DNA of 64,000 nucleotides, taken from contig CAJHZI010000449.1 in NCBI GenBank assembly GCA_905160935.1, forward strand, positions 1,399,001-1,463,000, written 5' to 3'. The notes under the pieces were generated by a model. That model saw only the letters and a program-made list of their open reading frames with translations. It did not search any database and was not told where the DNA came from. The DNA is from Enchytraeus crypticus. Taxonomy: Eukaryota; Annelida; Clitellata; Enchytraeida; Enchytraeidae. Both the position numbers and the translations under genes were made by a program. Below, piece by piece: positions 1 to 44,516 of this stretch (within the stretch, counting starts at the first letter, position 1; each line of letters starts with the position of its first letter).

Positions 1-455
1 TTTATTGATTGATTGATGATTAATTAATTGATAGATAGATATAGATAGTTTGATTGATATGTTGATTGTTGATTTTGTAATTTATTGATTGATTGACGAT
101 TGATTGATTGACTGTTTAATTGATTGATTGATAAATTTATTGATTGATGGATGGATTGGTTGATTGACGAATGATGAGTTGTAAATTGATTGAGATTTAC
201 AGATTGATTGGGTGATTGATGTTATATTAAAAATGCTTGATTGATTGATTAATTGTTTGATGATTGATTGACTGATTGATTGATTGACTTATTGATTGAT
301 TGATTTATGGATTGGTTGATTGATTGACGATTGATTGATTGATTAATTGAATGATTGATTGATTGACTGATGAACAGCATGATGTACGACAAGGATGCTG
401 GTCACACTCAGTTTATTGATTGATTGGTTGATTGATTGATTGATTGATTGACTGA
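1..455 (+). repeat. (GATT)n-rich intron sequence
   Basis: Degenerate tetranucleotide array in TTGA/GATT orientation, interrupted at 370-412 by a truncated copy of the ferlin exon 1 start. No other gene seen. Confidence 0.95.
370..412 (+). pseudogene. Truncated copy of ferlin exon 1 5' end
   Basis: About 43 bp, including the acceptor GAACAG, nearly identical to 456-498 (CAGGACAC there is CTGGTCAC here). It then dissolves into (GATT)n. A tandem duplication of the intron/exon junction. Confidence 0.9.
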
Positions 456-462
456 TGAACAG

Positions 463-32730
<32,268 letters not shown>

Positions 32731-33665
32731 TGGCGGCATGGAAGAATAGCGTGAGGATGGTGGAATGCAGAGGAGATCCGCTGAGTTCTGGAGCAAGTCT
32801 CCCAAGTCCAGAAGACTATGGAACGATTGGATGACCTTGACATTTCAGAATGACACTGAGAGGGAATGGTCCCTCCACAGCAGTGCATAGTGACGCCTTA
32901 TCACAGCTGATAAAGTCTTACCGTAGCTGATAGTGCCTTATCAGAGTTGATAGAACCTTATCATAGCTGATAGAGTCTTATGATAAAGCTTTATCATAGC
33001 TGATAAAGCCTTATCAAAGCTGATAAAGCCTCATCATAGCTGATAGAGCCTTATCATAGCTGATGGAGTCTTGTCATAGCTGATAGAGTCATATCATAGC
33101 TGATAGAGGTCTTATCATAGCTGATAGAGTCTTATCATAGCTGATAGAGTCTTATCATAGCTGATAGAGTCTTATCATAGCTGATAGAGTCTTGTCATAG
33201 CTGATAGAGTCATATCATAGCTGATAGAGTCTTATCATAGCTGATAGAGTCTTATCATAGCTGATAGAGTCTTGTCATAGCTGATAGAGTCATATCATAG
33301 CTGATAGAGGTCTTATCATAGCTGATAGAGTCTTATCCTAGCTGATAGAGTCTTATAAGAGCGGATAGAGCCCTATCATAGCGGATAGTACCCTACCATA
33401 GGTGATAGAGCCCTATTAGAACAGATTGAGTTCTATCAGCTGATAGAACTGATAAAATATTATCACAACTGATATATAAAAGTACTTGTTGATCTACATG
33501 TTTTGCTATTGATAAGGGTTGATCAGTTTTATCAGTTGACTCACTTGTTTATCAGTCATGAAGTAGACTTTGCGCAAGATGATGACTTATTTATTTTATA
33601 ATATTAGAAGTGCTTAGACAAACATGTTGAATGTGCGTCCGTAGGGAGTCAGCTAAATAAAATAT
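32731..33665 (+). other. Probable ferlin 3' UTR
   Basis: Non-coding sequence after the ferlin stop. 32,731-32,890 is single-copy. It is followed by a 20-bp minisatellite (about 32,890-33,420) and a candidate AATAAA at 33,656-33,661. Assignment as UTR is inference from position. Confidence 0.4.
32890..33420 (+). repeat. 20-bp minisatellite with paired GATA motifs
   Basis: About 25 units of GTCTTATCATAGCTGATAGA; each holds TTATCA and TGATAG facing each other. Confidence 0.95.
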
Positions 33666-33781
33666 CATTTAGAAAGAGACCTTAGTAGACTTCTAATGAG
33701 ACTTTAACTACAATTAATCAAGAATTTAAATATTTATCTATCTATCTCTCGTCTCTCACTCTCAATCACTCTCTCTCGCTC

Positions 33782-33835
<54 letters not shown>

Positions 33836-34560
33836 GTATCTCTAGTATCTCTAGTGCACTGCCAAATGCTGGTCCAATATCTCAATTCTATCGCAGATAT
33901 CCTACAGTTGTTTTCTACTCTTTGTATGCTTGTTGTGACTCGTTCAATCCAGCGATTCAGCAACAATTCCATCGCAATATCTAATTTGTAGTTACTGCAT
34001 TTTATTGAGCTGAATTCTGATATTGAACTTTTTCTCAGTTTTATTCCTCTATTACATTTACCATCTTCTTAGATACACATGCAGTTGTCTGTTTTTTCTA
34101 ATTTCAAATTTTCCCCACACAGCGCACTTCAAGCATTATATAGATTCACCAGAGCTCAGTAGAGTCCATAGCGCATTTCTCATGTTAAGTCCTGATTTCT
34201 ATTCCTATTTATTTATTATTTCCTAGTTTATATTTCTGTTTATTTATTATTTCCTCGTTTCTATTCATATTTATTTATATTTCCTGATTTCCATTAATAT
34301 TTATTTATATTTCCTGGTTTCTATTCCTATTTAATTATGCTTTCAATGTGCTTTATTAGATGAATAAAGACCTTCAGATCTTACGTATTATTTACTGTAT
34401 ATAAATAGGCCTACTATTTACTTTTCGTTGAATTGGTCAATTGTTGCATGGATGTACTGGATGAAAGAGTTTCTAACGCGGAAGAGGTTCTCCTTCCTTG
34501 TCTATCGGGCTGATTGAGTTTTCAGTGAATGAGTTTAAATTCTGGCCTCATATTTCATAA
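33441..34560. other. Spacer, no gene seen
   Basis: Single-copy AT-rich sequence with a (CT)n run at about 33,760-33,835 ending in AGTGCACTGCC (a possible RTE 3' remnant) and a short TTTATTATTTCCT repeat at 34,200-34,330. Confidence 0.5.
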
Positions 34561-34574
34561 TAACGGAGATCTCG

Positions 34575-35300
34575 TGGAGTGAAGTCCTTGGAGTGAAATC
34601 CTTGGAGTGAAATCCTTGGAGTGAAATCCTTGGAGTGAAATCCATGGAGTGAAATCCTTGGAGTGAAATCCTTGGAATGAAGTCCTTGGAGTGAAATCCT
34701 TGGAGTGAAATCCTTGGAGTGAAATCCTGTGGAGTGAAATCCTTGGAGTGAAATCCTTGGAGTTAAATCCTTGGAGTGAAATCCTTGGAGTGAAATCCTT
34801 GGAGTGAAATCCTGTGGAGTGAAATCCTTGGAGTGAAATCCTTGGAGTTAAATCCTTGGAGTGAATCCTTGGAGTGAAATCCTTGGAGTTAAATCCTTGG
34901 AGTGAAATCTTTGGAGTGAAATCTTTGGAGTGAAATCCTTGGAGTGAAATCCTTGGAGTAATGAAGTGAAATCCTTGGAGTGAAATCCATGGAGTGAAAT
35001 CCTTGGAGCGAAATCTTTGGAGTGAAATCCATGGAGTGAAATCCTTGGAGTTAAATCCTTGGAGTGAATCCTTGGAGTGAAATCCTTGGAGTTAAATCCA
35101 TGGAGTGAAATCTTTGGAGTGAAATCTTTGGAGTGAAATCCTTGGAGTGAAATCCTTGGAGTAATGAAGTGAAATCCATGGAGTGAAATCCTTGGAGTGA
35201 AATCCTTGGAGTGAAATCCTTGGAGTGAAATCCTTGGAGTGAAATCCTTGGAGTGAAATCCTTGGAATGAAATCCATGGAGTGAAATCCCGTGGATTGAA
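34575..35300 (+). repeat. 14-bp minisatellite (GTGAAATCCTTGGA)
   Basis: About 50 units; the minus-strand open frames over it are artefacts. Confidence 0.97.
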
Positions 35301-35900
35301 ATCGACATCCTCATCATCAGCGGAGTTCCTGTGGCGCTGTTAGAATAATTAACGTTGAGATTTTATTCGGCAAAATCTCTTGCAAAGCCAACCTGAGAAA
35401 TAGCAGCTGCCAAAATATGTACAATAAAGATTTATCGACATATATACATAAAAATTACGTACATAATATGCAAATCATATGTCTACATTACAAACAATCC
35501 AATAATACAAGTAACAAATATTTCAGCTATCATAAAAACATTAAAGAAATTCTAAATTATCAGAAACTCTGAAGATTTTACTTAAATCGGAATAAAAATA
35601 GCTGCTGCTAAAACAGCTGATGTTCCAGCAATTAACCGTGGACTCGGGATGGATTGTTAGAGGAAGTGGAATGTTTTACAAGGCGTGTAATTATTATACA
35701 CAGCTCCATAGATGACGATGTGGGAGGCTGGATCGGCTTTTAATGGCTTCACCTTTCTGCACTTAACAATATTTCAGAGGCCATGACGTTTTCTGAAGTA
35801 TAGAAATATTCAAGACATGTTACAGTTAAATCGGTTATTAATCAAGAGTGTTTATATTAAGTTCTTACACTCCCTCTTTCTTTCTCTCTCCCTCTCTCAT

Positions 35901-35932
<32 letters not shown>

Positions 35933-35933
35933 T

Positions 35934-35968
<35 letters not shown>

Positions 35969-37020
35969 TCTCTCTCTCCTTGTCTCTACACACAGAAACA
36001 ACCACTAAAACATAACAATTAAAACAATACGGCATCAATGAGAACTACAACAACAACAACACTGTTGACATAGCCTCGAATGAAATGTCATACAGTTCTT
36101 CATGTTACAGTTTCAGTTGTTGTCCTGCTGGATAGCCTCAGTAAACCACAAACCATTGTTCACTGTCGCAGTTTAATGTCTCTTCGTGTGTAATTTTGTA
36201 AAGTGTATTGGCAATAAATAAATAAATAAATTTGTGCCAGGGATCATCAAACAGAATTCAGATTTAATATAGAGTAGGATAACCTGTAACTGATAAGAGA
36301 GCGCAGAATTCTCAGGTCTACGACGAATCCAAGCGTGAGAGGTAAGGCGTTAAATAACTATTTGCATAAAATATTTTATTTCCATTTGATGCATAATAAA
36401 TGCATTATTAGAGTGACCATTACAGCTAAAGTCATAACGTTTACAACCCTGTCCCATAAAACAATTTCAATTATGAGAAATTCTAAGCTTATAAATATTT
36501 AGATCAAATTCAACCATCAGAGAATTTGACAAAAATAACCGTTTTATATTTTTAGAAGCGCAGCGTAAGACAAGAAGGATTTGTTTTTTCCAGAAATATC
36601 TTTGTCTCGTGATCTTCTGTCCTCAATTATCTTATGTCTTGTCGTTGATAAACGAATGATCACTGCCGCGCGGCAGAGCCTAGAGTGCTTGGCGCTGTTC
36701 TAAGTCCTGAATTGATTTGTCCCCGGAGAGAGAGACTGAGAGTGTAGCGAAGAACTATCTAACAACTCACGGGATATTTATGTGCGAAACAAGCCATAAC
36801 TTTGGGCACTGATGTTTGTGTACCAGCATTGCTGCTAGGCGCGACGTTCTTATTTATTTATTTATTTATCACATCAGGCATTTAAAACAGGTAAAGCAGA
36901 TATAAAAGCTAAATATTGAAACGTTTGTGTGAAAGGAGGATACAGGCTATAGAAGCGCTTACATATTCCGGATGTTGAATAATAACGATTAGAGTGCTAC
37001 TGTCGTCCATGACAACATCA
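35301..37020. other. Spacer, no gene seen
   Basis: Contains a (CT)n run at 35,870-35,975 and otherwise unique sequence without a convincing ORF. Confidence 0.5.
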
Positions 37021-37024
37021 TGGG

Positions 37025-37310
37025 AAGGGGAGAGGATATGGCGTAACGGTTAGAGTGTTCGCCTAGGATGCAAGTGACCTGGGTTCAAAGCCCAGGTCAG
37101 TCAAGTAATGATGGATGTTCCCTTGGGCCCAAGGAAGGTTAATCTTGAAGCGGAGCTTGCTGCCGATTGGGGCTATCAATAGCAAAGATATGATTAACCG
37201 TGGAAAGGATAAATAATAACCTGCCAGGAACCTGTAAAGCGATCTCGAAGACCGGACACCAACCATGACACCGCTATAGAAATTGTCGGAGGTTATTATT
37301 ATTATTGCTA
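37025..37310 (+). mobile_element. SINE family C, near full-length, tRNA-derived
   Basis: Head ATGGCGTAACGGTTAGAGTG (A box) and CTGGGTTCAAAGCCCAG (B box, T-arm-like), then GGTTAATCTTGAAGCGGAGC, AAGACCGGACACC and GTCGGAGGTTATTATTATT. The acceptor stem is absent, so it is not a functional tRNA. Confidence 0.8.
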
Positions 37311-37344
37311 TTATTATTATTATTATTATCATTACTTTTATTAT

Positions 37345-37570
37345 TTTTTTTACCCGGGTGTAAAGAACCTGAGGTTTGATAAAAACGATTCAAGCAATAC
37401 GTGCTGAATCGCCGCCCGGCTACTCGAGGTCATCAATCGGCTTAAAAGAATTGTTGAAGCAGACTGCATTAAATCTTTGCTAAGTCATGGAAAGCCTTTG
37501 CCAAAGAAAAGATGTCTCTCGCTTATCGTTGGTTTGCTCAGCAATAAGTCTGCCTATGCCAATGATAAAG
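37345..37570 (-). mobile_element. RLE retrotransposon 3' fragment, second copy
   Basis: Nearly identical to 23,412-23,640, encoding IGRLIAEQTNDKRETSFLW on the minus strand. Flanked on both sides by TTA repeats. Confidence 0.85.
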
Positions 37571-37586
37571 TTATTATTATTATTAC

Positions 37587-37635
<49 letters not shown>

Positions 37636-38104
37636 ATTAACATCGAGCAGTATATGGCGTGCAAGTGGTACAAGTGCAAGTGGCACAGAAGATGAGACAG
37701 ATGAGAGAGTTATAGATGTTAAGATTTTTCTAAAGTTTAAAAGTTAAATTTGTTTTTTTATAATCTTCAGATCCAGCTTAGTGGCTTCTTATGAAAAGTG
37801 CAGCTGTGGCCTACTTTATAACGACATGGGTTCAACACTTTGCGACTTATGTTATAATACAAATTATGTTATTTATCATCTAAGTTTCATCAATCATTAA
37901 AAAAACTAAGTATTGATGACTGAACAGTAGAAGCTAACACAGTTTGGTTATGTTTAGTCTCTGTAAGTTGCAGTTATATAAGCCACGGTTTAAATAAAGT
38001 TGTTGAAATAATGTCTATAACGTCCAAGGGTTAGCCATGCATACAAATTGAAATTTTTAAGTTAAAATATATTTCATTAAATTTTAAGTATTTATTTATA
38101 TATT

Positions 38105-38378
38105 TGTACAGTAGTTCTTTCTCCCTCTCTCCCCTACGCCTTCGATCTCTCTCTCTCTCTCTATCCTTCTCTCTCTCCCTCCTCACTCTATCTATCTCTA
38201 GCTCTCTTTTTGCTTTTGTCTCTTTTCTCTCTCTCTCTCTCATTCTCTCTCTATTTATCTCTATCTCTCTCCACCCTCTCTCTCTCTCTCTCTCTCATTC
38301 TCTCTCTCTTTATTTATCTCTATCTCTCTCCATTCTCTCTCACTCACTCTCTCTCTCTCTCTTTCTCTCTCTCACACA

Positions 38379-38420
<42 letters not shown>
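38105..38420 (+). repeat. (CT)n-rich tract
   Basis: CT dinucleotides with TATC and CA interruptions. Confidence 0.95.
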
Positions 38421-38422
<2 letters not shown>

Positions 38423-38710
38423 TTAGCTGGCGCCATCACTCGACGAATCTTATCGTCTCAGTTCTCCAGGCAGTAGCAACAACACAAAGCTCAGCAATGT
38501 TTCAGTTCACAGGCTCTTCTAGTCTAGCAGTCTCTATGCGAATAATTAAGAGGAGATGCTAAGAAACTCGCAGTTATTAGTTGGACAAGAATAGTTTAGT
38601 AAATAATTATGTTAGTAATTTATTTAAATAATTATAATTATGAAACACCTGTAATAATTTAAAGGTTTTTAATAATACCTTTAATTATTGCCTCTACAAA
38701 TTATTATTAT

Positions 38711-38714
<4 letters not shown>

Positions 38715-38755
<41 letters not shown>

Positions 38756-38770
38756 GTAGGCAGTGCACTA

Positions 38771-38848
<78 letters not shown>

Positions 38849-39022
38849 CATGGTATATAACGCATTCACTCTTCTCTGTCTTCCACTTTCCTCTTCATGT
38901 CTACATACGAGCGGATCTTTAAGTAATCTAACGTACCAAATCTCGGCCTTCCTGTGCCTTTATTTCCTTCCATTCTACCTTCTATGACCTCTATTAATAG
39001 ACCTTCTCCCCTTAGAATGTAC
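38715..39022 (-). mobile_element. RTE-like LINE 3' fragment split by (CT)n and (AT)n
   Basis: CATGGTATATAACGC...CGGCCTTCCTGTGCC (38,850-39,020) is the antisense RTE end. An inverted piece of its tail (TAGGCAGTGCACTAAGA) sits at 38,757-38,773, separated by about 75 bp of AT. Confidence 0.7.
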
Positions 39023-39204
39023 ATGTACATGTATATTTAATAGCTCTAAATTACTATCAGGCAAGCTTCTCCTAAATAATGAATTATAATGTTTTATAGG
39101 GGCTGAAATCTTTCAGTTTCTAATATTAACATTAAGATCTACAGATATCCTAAGCTAATATTAGCTGGGATCTAGCAGATTGGAATATTACCGATAGATA
39201 GGAG

Positions 39205-39539
39205 AGGTTTAAGCTTCTGATCTTTACGTTACGAAACATGGATGTCTAACGCCACGTTAAGCTTTACACCGGCATTTTGGAATAGTGGGGATACGTGAGA
39301 TTTAGAGCTTCCAGCTTCTGATCTTTACGTTAAGCTCTGCAGATGTCTAACTAGGATTGGAACAGCTTCTGATCTTTACGTTAAGCTCTGAGCTTCTGAT
39401 CTTTACGTTAAGCTCTGCAGTTGTCTAACTAGCACTAGATGAGCATCTGATCTTTAAGTTCTGCAGTTGTCTAACTAGCACTAGATGAGCTTCTGATCTT
39501 TACTTTAAGTTCTGAGCTTCTGATCTGTACGCTAAGCAG
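39205..39539 (+). repeat. Tandem copies of the region upstream of the GPCR start
   Basis: Seven copies of CTTCTGATCTTTACG(TTAAG), several followed by GCAG(A/T)TGTCTAAC. The last copy reads CTAAGCAGATGTCTCACC, the real start. Upstream copies meet TAG within a few codons or have TTG for ATG. Confidence 0.9.
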
Positions 39540-39815
39540 ATGTCTCACCTGAACGTAAGCTATGACCTGGCAGACTGGAACAGCTCTGAGATCTACGCCT
39601 GGCTGGAAGGAGTGTATGGAATCAGACGTCAACCTCTACCACTAGCTCTCTTCCTCACCATCGTCTACATCGTCATCTTCATCACCGGCGTGGTGGGCAA
39701 CGTGTCGACGTTCATCGTCGTGGCGCGCAATGGCTACATGCACAACGCCACCAACTACTACCTGTGTAGTCTCGTCATATCTGATCTACTGCAGTTACTG
39801 CTGGGACTGCCTCAG
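39540..39815 (+). CDS. GPCR exon 1: N-terminus, TM1, TM2
   Basis: 92 codons from ATG (preceded by AAGCAG, also a possible acceptor if a 5' UTR exon exists) to CCTCAG|GTACGA. Encodes GVVGNVSTFIVVARN and ATNYYLCSLVISDLLQLLLG. Confidence 0.9.
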
Positions 39816-42800
39816 GTACGAGGCATCTGTGTACTCATAGATACTTATAGGTACTCCTAGGTACTCATAGGTACTCCTAGGTACTCATATGTACTCCTAT
39901 GTATTCCTAGGTACTCATAGATACTCCTAGGTACTCATATGTACTGATATGTACTCATATGTACTGATATGTACTCATAGCTACTCATAGATACTCATAG
40001 ATACTCATAGGTACTCATATGTACTCCTAGGTACTCATATGTACTCCTAGGTACTCATATGTACTGATATGTACTCATATGTACTAATATGTACTCATAG
40101 CTACTCATAGATACTCATAGGTACTCATAGGTACTCATATGTACTCCTAGGTACTCATATGTACTCCTAGGTACTCATAGGTACTCCTAGGTACTCATAT
40201 GTACTCATATGTACTCATAGGTACTCCTAGGTACTCATATGTACTCATATGTACTCCTAGGTACTCCTAGATACTCATAGGTACTCCTAGGTATTCATAT
40301 GTACTCATATGTACTCATAGGTAATCCTAGGTACTCATATGTACTCCTAGGTACTCATATGTACTCCTAGGTACTCATAGGTACTCCTAGGTACTCATAT
40401 GTACTCATATGTACTCATAGGTACTCCTAGGTACTCATATGTACTCATATGTACTCCTAGGTACTCCTAGATACTCATAGGTACTCCTAGGTATTCATAT
40501 GTACTCATATGTACTCATAGGTAATCCTAGGTACTCATATGTACTCATATGTACTCCTAGGTACTCATATGTACTCCTAGGTACTCATATGTACTCATAT
40601 GTACTCCTAGGTACTCATAGGTACTCCTAGGTACTCATATGTACTCATATGTACTCATAGGTACTCCTAGGTACTCATATGTACTCATAGGTACTCCTAG
40701 GTACTCATATGTACTCATATGTACTCTTAGGTACTCATATGTACTCATATGTACTCATATGTACTCATAGGTACTCCTAGATACTCATAGGTACTCCTAG
40801 GTACTCCTAGGTACTCCTAGGTGTACCATATGTACTCATAGATGCTTGTTCAGTAATAGGTACTTCATACTGTACTTGTTCAGTAATAGGTACTTCATAC
40901 TGACTGTACTTCTTCAGTAATAGATACTTTGTCAAGGTCGATTCGATATATATTAGTATGTATTTAGTATGTATTTGTATTTGTAATTATATTTCTAGTA
41001 AAGTATTTAATAATACTGCTGGATAAGTAAAGTTAAGATTTAAAGTATTGAGTTTTATTAAAGTGAGATCCTAGGCGGTAGCTAAGCTAGGGCAAGTGGC
41101 CAATGAGGGCATGCCTAAACAGGAAGTGGAGAGAGATCCAAGATGGAAGCGTGACAACACGGACGTAAAACGTGTCAAGTTGAAAAGAGATTTAGGAGAT
41201 TTTAAGAATCTCAAGAGTAGACGAATTGAGAGCAATTCGAAGGGTTCGGGTATTCGAACCATTCGTAGTCCATCGAACAGTTGATGTGGAGAGAGCGATT
41301 GGTAGACGATCGAACTGGGAAGAGAGTTCCACTTAAGTATTCCAACCTAGGGATTATAGAGATCCTAGTAGATAACTAGTCGACAGGAAAGTACAGTAAA
41401 GTGTAGGAATTTATGCTAGAGAGAGTATCAGTAATTTGTATGTCAAAAGTAATCGTATGTAATAAAAAGTACTTGCTTTTGCGATATTTAAAGTGAACTG
41501 TAATTCGATGGAGAAGTATAATTTTTAGTTATTCGAATTGCCCGTACACGTGTTATTTGAAATCGTTTTAGTTTTCGTTCTACTATATATCCGTGTATTA
41601 TTTTATTTATTTTCGTATTAAATTAATATTTAATTTAATACAGTCGTTGAAGTTATCAATCACTTACTAGGATATCTATACATTCAGTCAAATCGAGGAC
41701 AGGTAAAGATTCCAAAATAATTATTAGAGGCAGTTTATTAGGAATTTGAATCCTGGACCAGTTGATGTCAGGTCCTCATTTTACCTCAGATTAAAGATTG
41801 TAGAATCAGGTTCCTGACATACTTTATGCTGTACTTGTTCAGTAGTAGGTACTTCATACTGTACTTGTTCAGTACTTTGTAACGGTAGCTCGACTGTGTC
41901 CAAGCCTCTGTTACTCTTAGGTACTTCATAGTATACTTGTTCAGTACTTTAAGACGGTAGCTCGAATGCGTCGAGTCATCATAAAGAAGATATTTGTGCT
42001 TCTGAAACTTGACGTTAAGTAAATAAATTACATCCCGTGGTGTAGATATATCAACTCAATATGCTAGTCTCCATTGTATCGTACAAATATGACGACCCTC
42101 TAATGCAATAAAATCATATAAAGATTTAGAAAACTTATTGAGTCAATCGAGAAACAAAGCCAATCTTCACAATTAGCTCTTCCAAATGTTGACAAGTTTT
42201 AATGAATTTAGTCTAAAATCTCGTTTAGCGTCTGTTTTAACATCTCAACATGTCAACAGAAAGACCTCATTACATGCACAACTCAACAGAAAGACTTGAC
42301 TACATTACATACACAAGTCAGTTTAACGGCTGGTTTTGCCGCCCTACAGGAGGCCTACGTGATCTGGTCGGCCTACCCGTGGATGCTCGGTGAAGCTTTC
42401 TGCGCTGTACGCACGATGGCGGCAGAGACCTCGACCTACGCCTCAATCCTCACCATCACAGCCTTCACCGTGGAGCGCTACGTGGCCATCTGCCATCCCA
42501 TGCGAGCCAAGATCATCTCCAGCCCACGAAGGGCTCTCAACATCATCGCACTAGTCTGGGTTGTGGCTGGCTGCGCCTCGGTGCCTATCTGGGTCCAGTA
42601 CGGAGTGGTGTACATCGAGGACGGAAGAGGTGTGCCTGTGAGTGAGTCAGCAGTGTGTTCGATCAGAGAGGAACGGTTCATCACGCACATGTTTGAGGTG
42701 TCGAGTGTCGTGTTCTTCGTGATACCGATGACGATCATCAGCGTGTTGTACGGACTGATTGGTATCTCTATACGTAGATCTACGCTGTGCCATCAGAGGG

Positions 42801-42929
42801 AGCAAGGTGTAGGGGTGGGGGGAGGTAGGAGGGGAAGTGAGGAGGTAGGGAGATCTACAGGGGAGTGCACTCAACATTGGAGAGCCATGCAGCAAGCAAA
42901 GTCCAGACTGTCCGTACTGAAAATGCTCG
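39540..42929 (+). CDS. Peptide GPCR, pyrokinin/CAPA/neuromedin-U receptor family, partial
   Basis: Class A receptor for a short amidated neuropeptide, coupling through G protein at the plasma membrane. Exons 39,540-39,815 and 42,350-42,929 join in phase 0 to give 285 residues: two N-glycosylation sites (Asn5, Asn14), TM1 about 36-61 with GN at 53-54, TM2 about 71-89 with SD at 81-82. They continue with TM3 and ERY at 134-136, TM4, an extracellular Cys pair (Cys110 and Cys195), and TM5 about 207-230. ATNYYLCSLVISDLL, LPQEAYVIW and AETSTYASILTITAFTVERY are typical of this family. Exon 2 ends in phase 1 before TM6; the TM6-TM7 exon is not seen in the window. The exact ligand cannot be assigned. 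Confidence 0.88.
39816..40835 (+). repeat. 10-bp minisatellite (GTACTCMTAK) in GPCR intron 1
   Basis: About 100 units such as AGGTACTCAT and AGGTACTCCT beginning near the exon 1 donor CAG|GTACGA. Most units contain a donor-like AG|GTACTC. Confidence 0.95.
40850..42349. other. Rest of GPCR intron 1
   Basis: Mostly single-copy, with short TACTTCATACTGTACTTGTTCAGTA repeats at 40,855-40,930 and 41,820-41,960 and LINE 3'-like pieces at 41,878-42,016. Small frames near 41,071-41,284 have no support as genes. Confidence 0.5.
42350..42929 (+). CDS. GPCR exon 2: TM3-TM5 and start of loop 3
   Basis: Acceptor CTACAG|GAG, donor CTCG|GTAAGT. Encodes WSAYPWMLGEAFC, ITAFTVERYVAICHP and VFFVIPMTIISVLYGLIG. 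The third intracellular loop is glycine/arginine-rich (GVGVGGGRRGSEEVGR) and ends SRLSVLKMLG just before TM6. Confidence 0.93.
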
Positions 42930-43129
42930 GTAAGTAGTTACAAAAGTAGTTCCAGTTCAATTTCAGTTCCGTCCTTTCTTAATCTTATAATTTCTCATTA
43001 GGATTGCCTTCATATATACATGTAGAACACATGTATGATATTTCCTCAGCGTCATTCTTTTCTCATATGGCATATACTAAACTCCTTTTACTAATAATAC
43101 TTTAATAATAATAATAATAATAATACGCC

Positions 43130-43275
43130 ATTGGCTGGAGCCAGTGACGAAGTCGGTAAGATACTCCACCGCGGATCAGTAAGTGAGGGATTCAAATCCT
43201 GGGCTCGCCCGTCACTAGTATCGCTTTCGAGTGAGGAAACTGACGTTAACGATGATGGTATTGACGCTTTACTAG
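43130..43275 (+). mobile_element. SINE family A copy, sense
   Basis: GGCTGGAGCCAGTGACGAAG head, GATTCAAATCC B box, body intact; preceded by (AAT)n. Confidence 0.75.
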
Positions 43276-43544
43276 CTATAAAGAAAACTTTAGGTCGATA
43301 AGACGAATTATATTTTAGTCTTATCCTACACTTATATAAGACCAACATTGAAATATCGATAGAGCTCATAGTAAATAAGTTAAATAACTTATAATAGCGA
43401 CACGTGTTACCTATGAGTTATGTGCTTGTTATGAAGATGATAGCATGCAGACACTCGTAATATCAGCTCATGTGGAAGATCTACAGATGATTAGATTTAT
43501 AGCTTGAGACACAGCAATAAGGCATCCAATGATTCCTCTATATC

Positions 43545-43814
43545 ATCTCTCTCGCTCTCTGTATCTCTCTCACTCTCTCTCTCTCTCTCTGTCTCTCTCG
43601 CTATCTGTGTATCTATCTCTCTCTTTCTGTATCTCTCTCTCTCTCTCTCGTTCTCTCTCTCTACTATATGTATCTATCTATCACATTCTCTCTCTCTCTC
43701 CTTCTGTCTCTCTCGCTCTCTGTGTTTCTATATATATATATATATATCTCTTTCTCTATCTATCTCTATCTCTCTCGTTCTCTTTCTCAATCTACATGTA
43801 GCTATCTATCACAT

Positions 43815-43846
<32 letters not shown>

Positions 43847-43860
43847 TCTTTATTTCTTTT
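43545..43860 (+). repeat. (CT)n-rich tract with TATC variants
   Basis: Open frames here are repeat artefacts. Confidence 0.95.
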
Positions 43861-43869
43861 TCTCTCACA

Positions 43870-44510
43870 CAATGGGTAAGTAGTCTCGAAGACCACTATT
43901 GTTTACAATAATGCTTCATGAAATCGGTCGCTTTACATTAGCTGAAACTTCTCCTTAGAGTTTTGCGCCGGGCACGCAGAGAAAAATAAACATATATATT
44001 TTGAGATAAATTTATGACAACATCGAGATAATTGCTGTAAAAATTTCAAGCCCCAAGCTTTCGACTCCATGGCATGGTCTACATTTATACTGTGCGCCTG
44101 AAGAAACTTGAATTTTATTTCCTGGAATTCCAACCCAACTTTCATTAAACTCTTGAAGCAATCCCAATGTACAGTGTGATGCACATTTCTCGAAATATTG
44201 TTCCTGATACAAGTTCTGGAAAATAACTTGACTCCGGTAATTATTCTTGGAATGTTTCTATCATTTTTTACTTCATTATGTTTTTTGTCTTCTTTCATCT
44301 TAAGCTGAAATAAATGAAAATCTGGAAAGTTACATGTAAGTAGATCAACACAATGATATAAGATAAGTACGTTATATAAGTATATTATATAATACATTAT
44401 GTAAGTATGAAAGAAAGCTTGACTATCTTTAGACTATTAAATGAAAACCTAAACGTTTATGTTAAAATACTACAGTGAATAATGTTACTATAATCTTATA
44501 ACTTATTTAA
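43870..44510. other. Spacer, no supported gene
   Basis: A 154-codon minus-strand frame (43,933-44,397) shows no domain, compositional or splice evidence and is not called. Confidence 0.4.
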
Positions 44511-44516
44511 AATGAC

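Noticed and set aside
37025-37095. Functional tRNA gene
   Set aside because: A and B boxes are present but there is no acceptor stem pairing, and the sequence continues into a repeated SINE body.
41071-41284. Small overlapping ORFs on both strands in the GPCR intron
   Set aside because: About 60 codons each, no family resemblance, no splice support.
43933-44397. 154-codon minus-strand ORF as a gene
   Set aside because: No domain, no start context, biased AT-rich composition, and no similarity I recognise.
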